Of a stretch of 19,070 bases of DNA, positions 13,090 to 19,070 are shown in pieces (position 1 is the first letter of the stretch; every line of letters begins with the position of its first letter). Made by a program: the position numbers and the translations under genes. The notes beneath the pieces were generated by a model. That model made no database searches, had not been told where the DNA came from, and saw only the letters and a program-made list of their open reading frames with translations. The DNA lies in NCBI GenBank assembly GCA_016185955.1, contig JACPMQ010000065.1, forward strand, positions 1 through 19,070, in the 5' to 3' direction. The DNA is from Candidatus Woesearchaeota archaeon (GTDB lineage Archaea > Nanobdellota > Nanobdellia > Woesearchaeales > GW2011-AR4).

Positions 13090-13117
13090 AATGCTCATAT
13101 TTTTCAAAATAGAAAAA

Positions 13118-13876
13118 ATGGAAGAGGAAACAAACAATAATAAAGAGGAAATAGAGGATAACAAGCCTGTAAACGCAAATGAGTCCGCAAGCCAGCCTGT
13201 TAGCGCAACAAAAAAATCAGATTTGTCCGGTAAAACTGAAATTAATGCCCTAAATAAATTAGGAAAGGCAAAAAGAAGGACAGCGGAAAAAAAGCCGGAA
13301 AAGAAGCCAAAAATTAAATCACAGTTACTGCAAGCTGAAACAATGCAGCAAACACCTCTTGAAAAGAAAAATCCAGTAGCATCTTTTGTGCCTTCTTTTT
13401 TAAAAACTTTTAATAGGAAACTTGCTGAAAAAAAAGAAAACAGAATAAAAGACAAAGAATTAAAGCGTTTAGAGGAAGAAGTAAAAGCCCTGAGTAAGGA
13501 AAACCTTACTAAGGAAAATGCTCCTGTCAAGCCTCTATGGTTTCACATTTCTTCAATTTTTGCAGTATTCTTATTTACAGTGTATACATCAGTTTTTGCA
13601 GCCATGCACTTTAACAGCATAGAACTTATGAGAATTATGATTATTTTCCTGTTTGTATCTATGGCTTGTTTTTTTCTAATATCGGCAATGAGGTTTGTTT
13701 CAGAGAAAAATATATTGCATTCAGCTATTGCCATCCTTTTTCTTTTTGGGCTGGTTTCTATTATGGTTTATGCCTTTAAGGCTGCTGACATCTCCAATTT
13801 GGTGAGGTTTTCCATCATTTACGCAATAATAGCCACATCTATATCAGTTTGCATTCTAGCCATAAAGCCGAAGTAA
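13118..13876 (+). CDS. Unknown membrane protein with charged N-terminal half and four C-terminal helices
   Basis: The protein has 252 residues from the ATG chosen at 13118 (261 if the ATG at 13091 is used). The first 140 residues or so are hydrophilic and Lys/Glu-rich (KKPEKKPKIKSQ, RIKDKELKRLEEEVKAL), probably disordered then helical. Four hydrophobic segments follow (HISSIFAVFLFTVYTSVF, RIMIIFLFVSMACFFLIS, ILHSAIAILFLFGLVSIMVY, IIYAIIATSISVCILAI). I recognise no family. It starts 41 bases after the HtrA-like gene on the same strand and could be part of, or a substrate for, the two-protease unit, but nothing in the sequence proves that. Confidence 0.75.
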   Translation: MEEETNNNKEEIEDNKPVNANESASQPVSATKKSDLSGKTEINALNKLGKAKRRTAEKKPEKKPKIKSQLLQAETMQQTPLEKKNPVASFVPSFLKTFNRKLAEKKENRIKDKELKRLEEEVKALSKENLTKENAPVKPLWFHISSIFAVFLFTVYTSVFAAMHFNSIELMRIMIIFLFVSMACFFLISAMRFVSEKNILHSAIAILFLFGLVSIMVYAFKAADISNLVRFSIIYAIIATSISVCILAIKPK

Positions 13877-13916
13877 AGAATATTGTCTAACTCTAAAATT
13901 ATGCCTCTGATTAGTT

Positions 13917-14180
13917 TTAATCCTTCTCTTTAAAAAATCCAATTGCCTTTCCAGCATCTATCCAGCCAAATGCATAATTTAAGGCGCCAAATGCAGATGC
14001 CTTGTCATTATTTTTTCTGAAATAATTGGCATCCTCATAGTATCTTCTTGCAGTGTCAATAAATTTAAGAGCAATATTGTAATATTTGTCATTTTCGTTA
14101 ATTGCTATTTTTATTTTTTTAAGCGCCTCTTCTGTAACTTTGAATTCCCTTTCCAGCCTTTCATTAGCCAAAGAGTCCAT
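13917..14180 (-). CDS. DUF357 family protein
   Basis: An all-helical protein of 87 residues ending in YYEDANYFRKNNDKASAFGA followed by LNYAFGWIDAGKAIG. The Y-x-DA-x-YF ... AxxAxNYAxGWxDAG pattern is the signature of DUF357, a small archaeal family of unknown role. The length fits the family. A TATA box about 27 bases before the ATG suggests its own leaderless transcript. It is convergent with the membrane protein ending at 13876. Confidence 0.88.
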   Translation of the reverse strand: MDSLANERLEREFKVTEEALKKIKIAINENDKYYNIALKFIDTARRYYEDANYFRKNNDKASAFGALNYAFGWIDAGKAIGFFKEKD

Positions 14181-14203
14181 ACTTTGAAAAAGTATTGTTT
14201 ATT

Positions 14204-14213
14204 ATTTATATTT
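14204..14213 (-). promoter_or_regulatory. TATA box of the DUF357 gene
   Basis: AAATATAAAT on the minus strand is centred about 28 bases before the ATG at 14180. Confidence 0.55.
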
Positions 14214-14256
14214 TGTGGAGTTTTGGCTCATTAGAAATCCTAAAAGTCAAAAACTA

Positions 14257-14445
14257 AAGTGGCTGCTCCAGAGCCGCGCTACAGGCAAAATCGCGCATCT
14301 TTCTTCTTACTATAATAAAAATTTTACAGATACACGCCATTTTGATAGCACAATTAATATTCTTCTGCTTGCCTACCACCCCTTATTTTGGAGCAGCCAC
14401 TTCAATGTTCTATACATATTTAGAATAAGAGGTGTTAGCGGTTAC
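14257..14445. repeat. MITE F1 (second family), one end eroded
   Basis: It aligns with 18782-18970 in inverted orientation with about 8 differences in roughly 189 bases (counted by eye). The right end TGTTAGCGGTTAC (14433-14445) is the family terminal repeat with one change; the left terminal repeat is not recognisable. Inner inverted repeats TGGCTGCTCCA (14260-14270) and TGGAGCAGCCA (14389-14399) bracket the unique middle. The right end is five bases from the stop codon of the HerA-like gene. Confidence 0.88.
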
Positions 14446-14450
14446 GGAAA

Positions 14451-16001
14451 CTACACAAACTTTACACCGCTAAAGCTGCTCTTTGTTTTTTCTTTCTTAA
14501 CATCAAAATCTTTTTTTGCAGTTTCCTCAAAATTGCTTATTTTTACAGGTATTGCAAACTTGGAAAAATTAGAGCTTATTAAAGCCTCTCCTATATCCAA
14601 AGAAGCTATTGTCCTGTCATCATCGCTTAAGTCTTGGGCAGCAGACTCTATTATTGCAACCCTTTCAGGCTTCATTTCTATGCCCAATATTATTTTTGTG
14701 TTTATGTTTGCAAGTATATCGCGGGGTATTAACGAAGGTAATTGTGTAATTGCAGTCAATCCAACTTTAAATTTTCGACCTTCTCTTGCTATTGTTGAAA
14801 AGATATTATGCCCTTTTTCCAGAGCCTCTTTTCCTAAAACCCTGGGGGCTTCTTCCAATATAATTGAGATAACTGGCTTATCATGCAGAGTGCCATTCAT
14901 CTTGTATTGCCTGTACTTGTTAAAAACTTCAGTTGTTATCAAGCTGCCAACTAAAATTTCAACAGCTCCTGAAAAGCTGGAAGTATCTATAATAACAATT
15001 TTTCCCTGCTCAAGCTCTTGCGAGATGTTGCTGATTGTTGCATCTCCCATATTAAAGTCAAAAATGCCTTTAGAAGATATATTTTCCCCATTAATTTCCA
15101 AGTCAAGCAGATAAAGAAGCCTTCTCTTAACAACAGAGATTGTCTGCTCAAAGAAATTAATGCCATCTATTTTTCTTTCAAGCAAAATGCTTTTTATCCA
15201 TTCTTCTCCAAAATATTTATAGTATATAATCAAAGCTTGCTTTTGCGCATCAGAAAAATCAATCACGCCATCAAAATGATGCGGCTTAATTGAATGCAAA
15301 TTTATCTTTAAGGTTTTAGCTCCTACTGGAACATTCTTTGGAGTGTAATATTCTGTTTTATTCGAAGGATGCTCCTTAAGCCCTAACTTGTTTCTTCCAT
15401 AATACTCGTCATGCGGATCCAGCACAAGCATCCCGCAGTAATTATTTGAAGATAAATTCCATAAAATATTTGCTATGAGATTGCTTTTTCCCCTTCCTGT
15501 AGTTCCTGCTATCAAAATGTGGTGGCTCAAGACTTTGCTTCCATCTAGATAAATAGGAACATCAAGAGTTTTACTGCCTGACCTTAAATCTCCCAAAAAT
15601 AAGGCATTGGATGGTTTTGTTAAAAACGACAAGTCATCTTTTGTTATTTCCCTGACTTCTGAAAAAAAATCAGGCATTATTTTGCTTATCAAAGCCTTTT
15701 CATTTTTAATTGTAACGAGGCTTTTTAATTTTGCAAGCATGTAATTTCTTAAATTTTTGTCAAAAAACTCTGTTTCTGCAGATTCTTCAAGGCTTAAACC
15801 TGAAATAAGCTCAAGATTTTGCTGGCTTATCTGGCTTCCATACATCAATTCAAAGACCTGCATCATGATTTTGATTTTGTCATTTTTAGATTCAGATATC
15901 AATAGCTCTCCTATCTCGAGGTTTTGGCCGGATTTCTGTCTTATGAGTATTTTTCCGAATTCACCGCTGATTACTTGCCCTTTTGTTATTAAAATCACCA
16001 A
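14451..16001 (-). CDS. HerA/VirB4-like ATPase (HerA family)
   Basis: The protein has 516 residues. An N-terminal part (about 1-130, containing a small barrel-like region GKILIRQKSGQNLEIGEL) precedes the RecA-like motor: Walker A GTTGRGKSN at 166-174, LVLDPHDEYYG (193-202, typical of HerA), Walker B IILEEAPRVL, and the conserved tail LTAITQLPSLIPRDILANIN with NTKIILGIE. HerA hexamers pump DNA, working with NurA nuclease, Mre11 and Rad50 in archaeal end resection; several archaeal paralogues of unknown role exist, and no nurA is here, so a paralogue is possible. The start is a TTG at 16001 or GTG at 15998; a TATA box at 16021-16031 fits leaderless initiation at either. Confidence 0.9.
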   Translation of the reverse strand: MVILITKGQVISGEFGKILIRQKSGQNLEIGELLISESKNDKIKIMMQVFELMYGSQISQQNLELISGLSLEESAETEFFDKNLRNYMLAKLKSLVTIKNEKALISKIMPDFFSEVREITKDDLSFLTKPSNALFLGDLRSGSKTLDVPIYLDGSKVLSHHILIAGTTGRGKSNLIANILWNLSSNNYCGMLVLDPHDEYYGRNKLGLKEHPSNKTEYYTPKNVPVGAKTLKINLHSIKPHHFDGVIDFSDAQKQALIIYYKYFGEEWIKSILLERKIDGINFFEQTISVVKRRLLYLLDLEINGENISSKGIFDFNMGDATISNISQELEQGKIVIIDTSSFSGAVEILVGSLITTEVFNKYRQYKMNGTLHDKPVISIILEEAPRVLGKEALEKGHNIFSTIAREGRKFKVGLTAITQLPSLIPRDILANINTKIILGIEMKPERVAIIESAAQDLSDDDRTIASLDIGEALISSNFSKFAIPVKISNFEETAKKDFDVKKEKTKSSFSGVKFV

Positions 16002-16020
16002 GCAAAGAGTTTAGATGTAT

Positions 16021-16031
16021 GTTTATAAAAG
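16021..16031 (-). promoter_or_regulatory. TATA box of the HerA-like gene
   Basis: CTTTTATAAAC on the minus strand lies about 25 bases before the TTG/GTG start and puts the transcript start near 16000. Confidence 0.6.
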
Positions 16032-16099
16032 TTTTTAGTTTTTAGTAAGCGACATTAGTTTTAAGACATTTTTCAAGCCCTACTTCGTTTGCAACAACT

Positions 16100-16230
16100 A
16101 AAAATTCCACCGTCTGCGGACGGTGGAATTTTTAATAGTACCTCATTAGCCTTGTACTTAGGCACTGTTTTGCCTCGGCCGTAGGCAGTCATTATCAAAA
16201 TTCCACTGCTCTTTAGAGCAGTGGAATTTT
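16100..16230 (-). repeat. Hairpin-spacer-hairpin cassette E
   Basis: A 34-nt hairpin at 16100-16133 (upper stem ACCGTC/GACGGT), a 63-nt spacer, and a 34-nt hairpin at 16197-16230 (upper stem ACTGCTCT/AGAGCAGT), each with the invariant AAAATTCC/GGAATTTT lower stem. The spacer read on the minus strand gives AATGACTGCCTACGG and GAGGCAAAACAGTGCC, the same landmarks as the other copies. Orientation matches the 11167 copy. It is not bounded by the GTAACTGCTAACA repeat, so it appears to stand alone. Confidence 0.88.
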
Positions 16231-16600
16231 GGCCCCATACTACATGTGGGAACGTTGCGAACTCAGTCTGGCCATGCCCTGAATGCCTTCAGCATTCATG
16301 GCATTCATGGCACAGACGGACTTTTCGGGCAAAGCTCAAATTTCCGCAATTTTATAAACAAGCTCTATACTTCCCATTTTTATGACTTTAACAAGGGCAA
16401 ATATTCCTGTATCGGTTCTTTTGTTATTGCTAGTTCTGTTGCATAGTATTTGATACAAGTTTAAAGGAAGGCAGGGAAGCCCAAATGGAAGAACAATCTT
16501 AATGAGCCCTGCAATGGCCGCAGCTGCTGCAATTAACGGCAAATTAGTTGATGTGAGGGATTGCTTGTAAGTTCCATCGTGGCGAATATTTCACTACTTT
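16231..16600. other. Intergenic stretch with palindromes and a possible decayed coding fragment
   Basis: At about 16270-16324 a long imperfect palindrome runs from GTCTGGCCATG to CATGGCACAGAC, with an internal direct repeat ATTCATGGC x2. From 16336 to about 16560 the minus strand has two short protein-like stretches in different frames: LPLIAAAAAIAGLIKIVLPF (hydrophobic) and KYYATELAITKEPIQEYLPL, which ends at a stop soon after. They could be pieces of a frameshifted gene; I cannot name a family. I see no intact gene or RNA here. Confidence 0.35.
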
Positions 16601-16607
16601 TTAGAAA

Positions 16608-16630
16608 TTATATACCAAAAATTTAAAAAG
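16608..16630 (+). promoter_or_regulatory. AT-rich promoter region of the GAPDH operon
   Basis: Two TATA-like sequences occur, TTATATAC (16608-16615) and ATTTAAAAAG (16621-16630). Either gives a leader of about 40-55 bases before the TTG at 16690, unlike most other genes here. Confidence 0.4.
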
Positions 16631-16679
16631 CCCTGCACACTTTTTGTAATATTTTACAATAAAAAATTTTAAAAAGTTT

Positions 16680-16683
16680 GGAG
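16680..16683 (+). promoter_or_regulatory. Shine-Dalgarno site deciding the GAPDH start
   Basis: GGAG lies six bases before the TTG at 16690. No in-frame ATG exists near the conserved Rossmann start, so this site supports TTG initiation. Confidence 0.55.
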
Positions 16684-16689
16684 TAAAAT

Positions 16690-17733
16690 TTGGACAATAA
16701 ACCAATTCGTGTTGGGATAAATGGATTAGGGCATATAGGAATGCATGTTCTGAGAGCCGTAAAAACCTATGAGGGAATTGAAATTGTTGCAATTAACAAT
16801 TATCCAACTCCTCCAGAAAAAAAAGCTTATTTGCTTACGCATGATTCTATTTATGGAAAAATTGATGATGAGGTTAGAGTAGAAGGGGAAGATATTATTT
16901 TAGGCGGGAGAAGAATAAACTGTTACAATAAGAAACACCCTTCTGAAATACCATGGGGAGATAATAGAATTGATATAGCTATTGATGCAACTGGCAAGTT
17001 TGCTAGAGATAGAACTGGATTAGAAGCACATTTAAAATCCGGTGCACGTTGTGTTATAGTTTCTACAGGAACTGAGATTGCGGATAGGACTATAGTTTAC
17101 GGTGTTAACAATAAGCTTTATAGTGGAGAAAAAATAATAGCATCCGGCTCATGCACTACAAATTGTTTGGCTCCGGTAGCATATGTATTGCAAAAGAAAT
17201 TTGGAATATCTAGGGGGATTTTTACCACGACACATGCAATCACAGGAAGCCAATCTGTGGTAGACAGTTTTGATGGAAAGGATGAAAGAAAAGGCAGGAC
17301 TGCAGGCTCTAATATTATACCGACTACAACAGGCGCTGAAAAATCCATTGGTATGGTATTGCCATCTCTTGAAGGTTTGTTGGAAGGCTCTGCTGATAGA
17401 GTTCCTGTTGATGTAGGCTCCATACTCCATCTTACTGCAGATTTAAAACGTGAAGTTAGCGCAGATGATATAAATTTAGCAATGAAAGAGGCTTCTAAAA
17501 CTTATCTAAATGGAATACTTCAATATCTAGAAGATGATGCCTTTGTTTCATCAGATGTAATAGGCAACCCTATCCCCAGTGTCTTTGACGCATTATTGAC
17601 AAAAGTTGTTGGAAAAAAAGGAATGATGATAACGGTAAGCGCTTGGTATGACAATATTGCCGGAACTGCGAATCAAATATTAAGGTTAGCACAAATGATT
17701 GCTAAACATCCATCTTATTCCTCACACAGGTGA
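16690..17733 (+). CDS. gap: Divergent bacterial-type glyceraldehyde-3-phosphate dehydrogenase
   Basis: The protein has 347 residues. The Rossmann motif is GINGLGHIGM (usual GINGFGRIGR), the catalytic motif SCTTNCLAP has Cys155, and THAITGSQ has His182. NIIPTTTGAEKSIG and RVPVDVGS complete the class I pattern. It belongs with the bacterial/eukaryotic enzyme, not the archaeal type II enzyme. Departures: AINNYP, where most NAD enzymes have AINDL (Asp to Asn at the adenosine-ribose position, which may relax NAD preference), and WYDNIAGTANQ in place of WYDNEWGYS. The usual role is glycolysis/gluconeogenesis; the changes leave substrate and cofactor open. The start is TTG with a GGAG site. The stop overlaps the next gene by GTGA, implying coupled translation. 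It is a likely horizontal acquisition (inference). Confidence 0.88.
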   Translation: MDNKPIRVGINGLGHIGMHVLRAVKTYEGIEIVAINNYPTPPEKKAYLLTHDSIYGKIDDEVRVEGEDIILGGRRINCYNKKHPSEIPWGDNRIDIAIDATGKFARDRTGLEAHLKSGARCVIVSTGTEIADRTIVYGVNNKLYSGEKIIASGSCTTNCLAPVAYVLQKKFGISRGIFTTTHAITGSQSVVDSFDGKDERKGRTAGSNIIPTTTGAEKSIGMVLPSLEGLLEGSADRVPVDVGSILHLTADLKREVSADDINLAMKEASKTYLNGILQYLEDDAFVSSDVIGNPIPSVFDALLTKVVGKKGMMITVSAWYDNIAGTANQILRLAQMIAKHPSYSSHR

Positions 17734-18488
17734 ATTTTGCAGTGACAAAAACTGATGCAAAAATGGGAGGATGGCAGCCCATAGAAGACGGAGGACACTC
17801 TCTCTATACTAATTGCCTTAACCTTAATGGAATAATAGGAGCTTCGATTGCTCAACCTAATTGGGTAAAAGCAGTTTATAGAAGGGAAGTGGTAGAAGAT
17901 TATACGCCTTTTTTAACACATCTTATAGCATCTTTAATTGATATTCTTTTTGTACACGAGGGCAAATACGGCCGTAGGCATGTGCCATCTGTTATAGGGC
18001 TGCAATTAGATAATGGCACTATAGATGGCTACGTCATGCAGCATGTAACTGGCACAAGTGCATTTCCATGGGATTCCCAGCTGTCAGAATGGATACCCTT
18101 TGTAAATGCTTTCGTTGAGGTTGGAATAGATATGGGTTATGATGTATCGGATGCGCATGATGGTCGCATAGCCCAAAACATATTATTAGATGGGTGGAAT
18201 ATTCCTGATTCAATTAAGAGTGGGATTTTGCCATCATCATGGCATAGGATAGATTATGGTTACAGCAGTTACAGACTTGACTGGAAAGAATTGGGGACGT
18301 TTTTGGGCGAACATTCTGCTAGAATTAAAAGTGCTCTCAGTTCGATGGCGGATGTGCTAACCTTAGCGTATGATGCTAAATGTGGAAAAAAAGATCCGCT
18401 AGAAGTTAACACGCTTTACCACAAAGCATTGCGTGAGTATCCAGTAAATTTATTTGCTGACTTTATAAATAACAACATTAAGAAATGA
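17730..18488 (+). CDS. Unknown protein with kinase/phosphotransferase-like signature, coupled to GAPDH
   Basis: The protein has 252 residues, with a GTG start inside the GAPDH stop (GTGA). I do not recognise a named family. Features that resemble an APH/kinase fold are WVKAVYRRE (Lys47, possible strand-3 Lys), GYVMQHVTGTS at 100-110 (hinge-like), DAHDGRIAQNILLD at 141-154 (like the catalytic loop H-x-D-xxxx-N-ILLD but one residue longer between Asp144 and Asn150), and WHRIDYGYSSYRLDW at 171-185 (like a DFG segment, Asp175). A glycine-rich loop is not evident. The C-terminal part is helical. Its stop overlaps the ATG of the leuD remnant (ATGA), so all three lay in one operon. The kinase-like reading is an inference from spacing and motif order only. 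Confidence 0.7.
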   Translation: MNFAVTKTDAKMGGWQPIEDGGHSLYTNCLNLNGIIGASIAQPNWVKAVYRREVVEDYTPFLTHLIASLIDILFVHEGKYGRRHVPSVIGLQLDNGTIDGYVMQHVTGTSAFPWDSQLSEWIPFVNAFVEVGIDMGYDVSDAHDGRIAQNILLDGWNIPDSIKSGILPSSWHRIDYGYSSYRLDWKELGTFLGEHSARIKSALSSMADVLTLAYDAKCGKKDPLEVNTLYHKALREYPVNLFADFINNNIKK

Positions 18489-18773
18489 CTAAAAAGCTGC
18501 TATCAATCAAAACAGTAAAAGGCCGTGCAATTCCATTGCAAGGCAATGATATAGATACTGACAGGATAATACCCGCAAGATTTCTTAAATGTATAACTTT
18601 TAATGAGCTTGGGAAATATGCATTTTATGATGGATAATGCTGCGCTTGACATAAAAAATGCAGTTATAAAAGTGCTGGAAGAGGGTTACAGAACAAAAGA
18701 TATATCAATAAAAGGCGCGAAAGAAATTTTGACATCGGAAATGGGGACTTTGATTTCTGAAGCGATACAGTGA
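18485..18773 (+). pseudogene. Fused remnants of leuD and leuB
   Basis: From the ATG at 18485, 50 codons read as the start of the isopropylmalate isomerase small subunit: GRAIPLQGNDIDTDRIIPAR then FLKCITFNELGKYAFYDG, followed by TAA at 18635. In another frame (18630-18773) the end of isopropylmalate dehydrogenase follows: MDNAALDIKNAVIKVLEEGY, RTKDISIKGAKEILTSEMG, TLISEAIQ, stop. The remaining three quarters of leuD and most of leuB are missing, and the two pieces are out of frame. The simplest reading is one deletion joining neighbouring leuD and leuB. The leuD style resembles bacterial LeuD. Leucine synthesis by these two copies is lost. Confidence 0.88.
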
Positions 18774-18781
18774 AATTTTTG

Positions 18782-18987
18782 GTAACTGCTAACACCTCTT
18801 ATTCTAAATATGTATGGAACATTGAAATGGCTGCTCCAAAATAAGGGGTGGTAGGCAAGCAGAAGAATGTTAATTGTGCTATCAAAATGGCGTGTATGTG
18901 TAAAATTTTTATTATAGTAAGAAGAAAGATGCGCCATTTTGCCTAAAGCGCGGCTCTGGAGCAGCCACTTATATTGTTAGCAGTCAC
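18782..18987. repeat. MITE F2 (second family), complete, 206 bp
   Basis: Terminal repeats GTAACTGCTAACA (18782-18794) and TGTTAGCAGTCAC (18975-18987) match at 12 of 13. Inner inverted repeats TGGCTGCTCCA (18828-18838) and TGGAGCAGCCA (18957-18967). It is inverted relative to F1 at 14257-14445. It lies 8 bases after the leuB remnant stop. It encodes no transposase; the 83-codon minus-strand frame crossing it is not taken as a gene. Confidence 0.92.
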
Positions 18988-19000
18988 TAACAAGAAAAAA

Positions 19001-19010
19001 TTTAAATATA
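19001..19010 (+). promoter_or_regulatory. TATA box of the last gene
   Basis: TTTAAATATA is centred about 28 bases before the ATG at 19034, as expected for a leaderless archaeal transcript. Confidence 0.55.
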
Positions 19011-19033
19011 TAGCTTATATCGTTCATTAACCA

Positions 19034-19070
19034 ATGGTAATCCAAAAAATAAAAAAGGTATTTGAGACTA
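19034..19070 (+). CDS. Start of an unidentified gene, cut by the window edge
   Basis: Only MVIQKIKKVFET is visible. The well-placed TATA box is the main support. Nothing can be said of its function. Confidence 0.45.
   Translation, partial: MVIQKIKKVFET

Noticed and set aside
14215..15114. 299-codon plus-strand open frame
   Set aside because: It runs through MITE F1 and then antisense to the HerA-like gene, which has clear ATPase motifs.
16100..16133. Rho-independent terminators formed by the AAAAATTCC/GGAATTTTT hairpins
   Set aside because: They have a stem and a T run, but they are symmetrical, occur within the purS coding sequence, and bacterial-type terminators are not the main mechanism in archaea. 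A repeat element explains them better.
11167..16230. CRISPR array
   Set aside because: The hairpin repeats are 34-35 nt but come in pairs with a conserved, not variable, spacer and are kilobases apart.
18686..18937. Minus-strand frame in F2 sharing its peptide with a frame in F1
   Set aside because: Both copies keep the frame open, which drew attention. The copies are nearly identical, however, and by eye changes are about four amino-acid-altering against two silent, with no start site, so coding selection is not supported.

Overview
The window looks like part of an AT-rich archaeal chromosome, most likely a DPANN lineage of the Woesearchaeota/Pacearchaeota type. I infer this from archaeal-type genes (a HerA-family ATPase, archaeal Elp3, a DUF357 protein, an archaeal TctA-like permease, a small acidic MKITIDTKEDS protein) and from TATA boxes lying about 25-35 bases before start codons, as in leaderless archaeal transcripts. 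The genus cannot be read from the sequence.

Layout. 1-352: start of a membrane protein on the minus strand, a palindromic element and the purL promoter. 353-5875: a tight purine operon purL-purQ-purS-purE-purC. Its PurS is a tandem duplication whose second half is interrupted in frame by a palindromic repeat cassette. 5872-6080: the convergent gap to elp3 is made almost wholly of repeat elements. 6084-9908 (minus strand): an OB-fold membrane-anchored protein, a broken hicA toxin gene, a TctA-like permease and elp3. 10079-11042: a metallophosphoesterase and a small acidic protein, convergent. 11094-11430: a 337-bp MITE carrying the same cassette. 11475-13876: a site-2-type M50 protease, a membrane-anchored HtrA-like serine protease without PDZ, and a four-helix membrane protein. 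13917-16001 (minus strand): a DUF357 protein, a second MITE type and a HerA-like ATPase. 16002-16689: a long gap with another cassette and decayed sequence. 16690-18773: a divergent bacterial-type GAPDH, a coupled unknown protein with a kinase-like signature, and a leuD/leuB deletion remnant. 18782-18987: an inverted copy of the second MITE. 19034-end: start of another gene.

The most unusual content is the repeat system. A roughly 134-bp cassette has the form 35-nt hairpin, 63-67-nt conserved spacer, 35-nt hairpin. It occurs inside purS, inside a MITE, in the herA/GAPDH gap and, truncated, after purC. Its hairpins keep a fixed lower stem (AAAAATTCC/GGAATTTTT) while the upper stems differ but still pair. 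A related MITE at 138-300 lacks the cassette and gives an empty site. The in-frame copy in PurS resembles in principle the Rickettsia palindromic elements found inside protein genes. Two MITE families share the 13-bp terminal repeat GTAACTGCTAACA, and several copies abut stop codons. Two decayed genes (hicA and leuD-leuB) point to ongoing gene loss.
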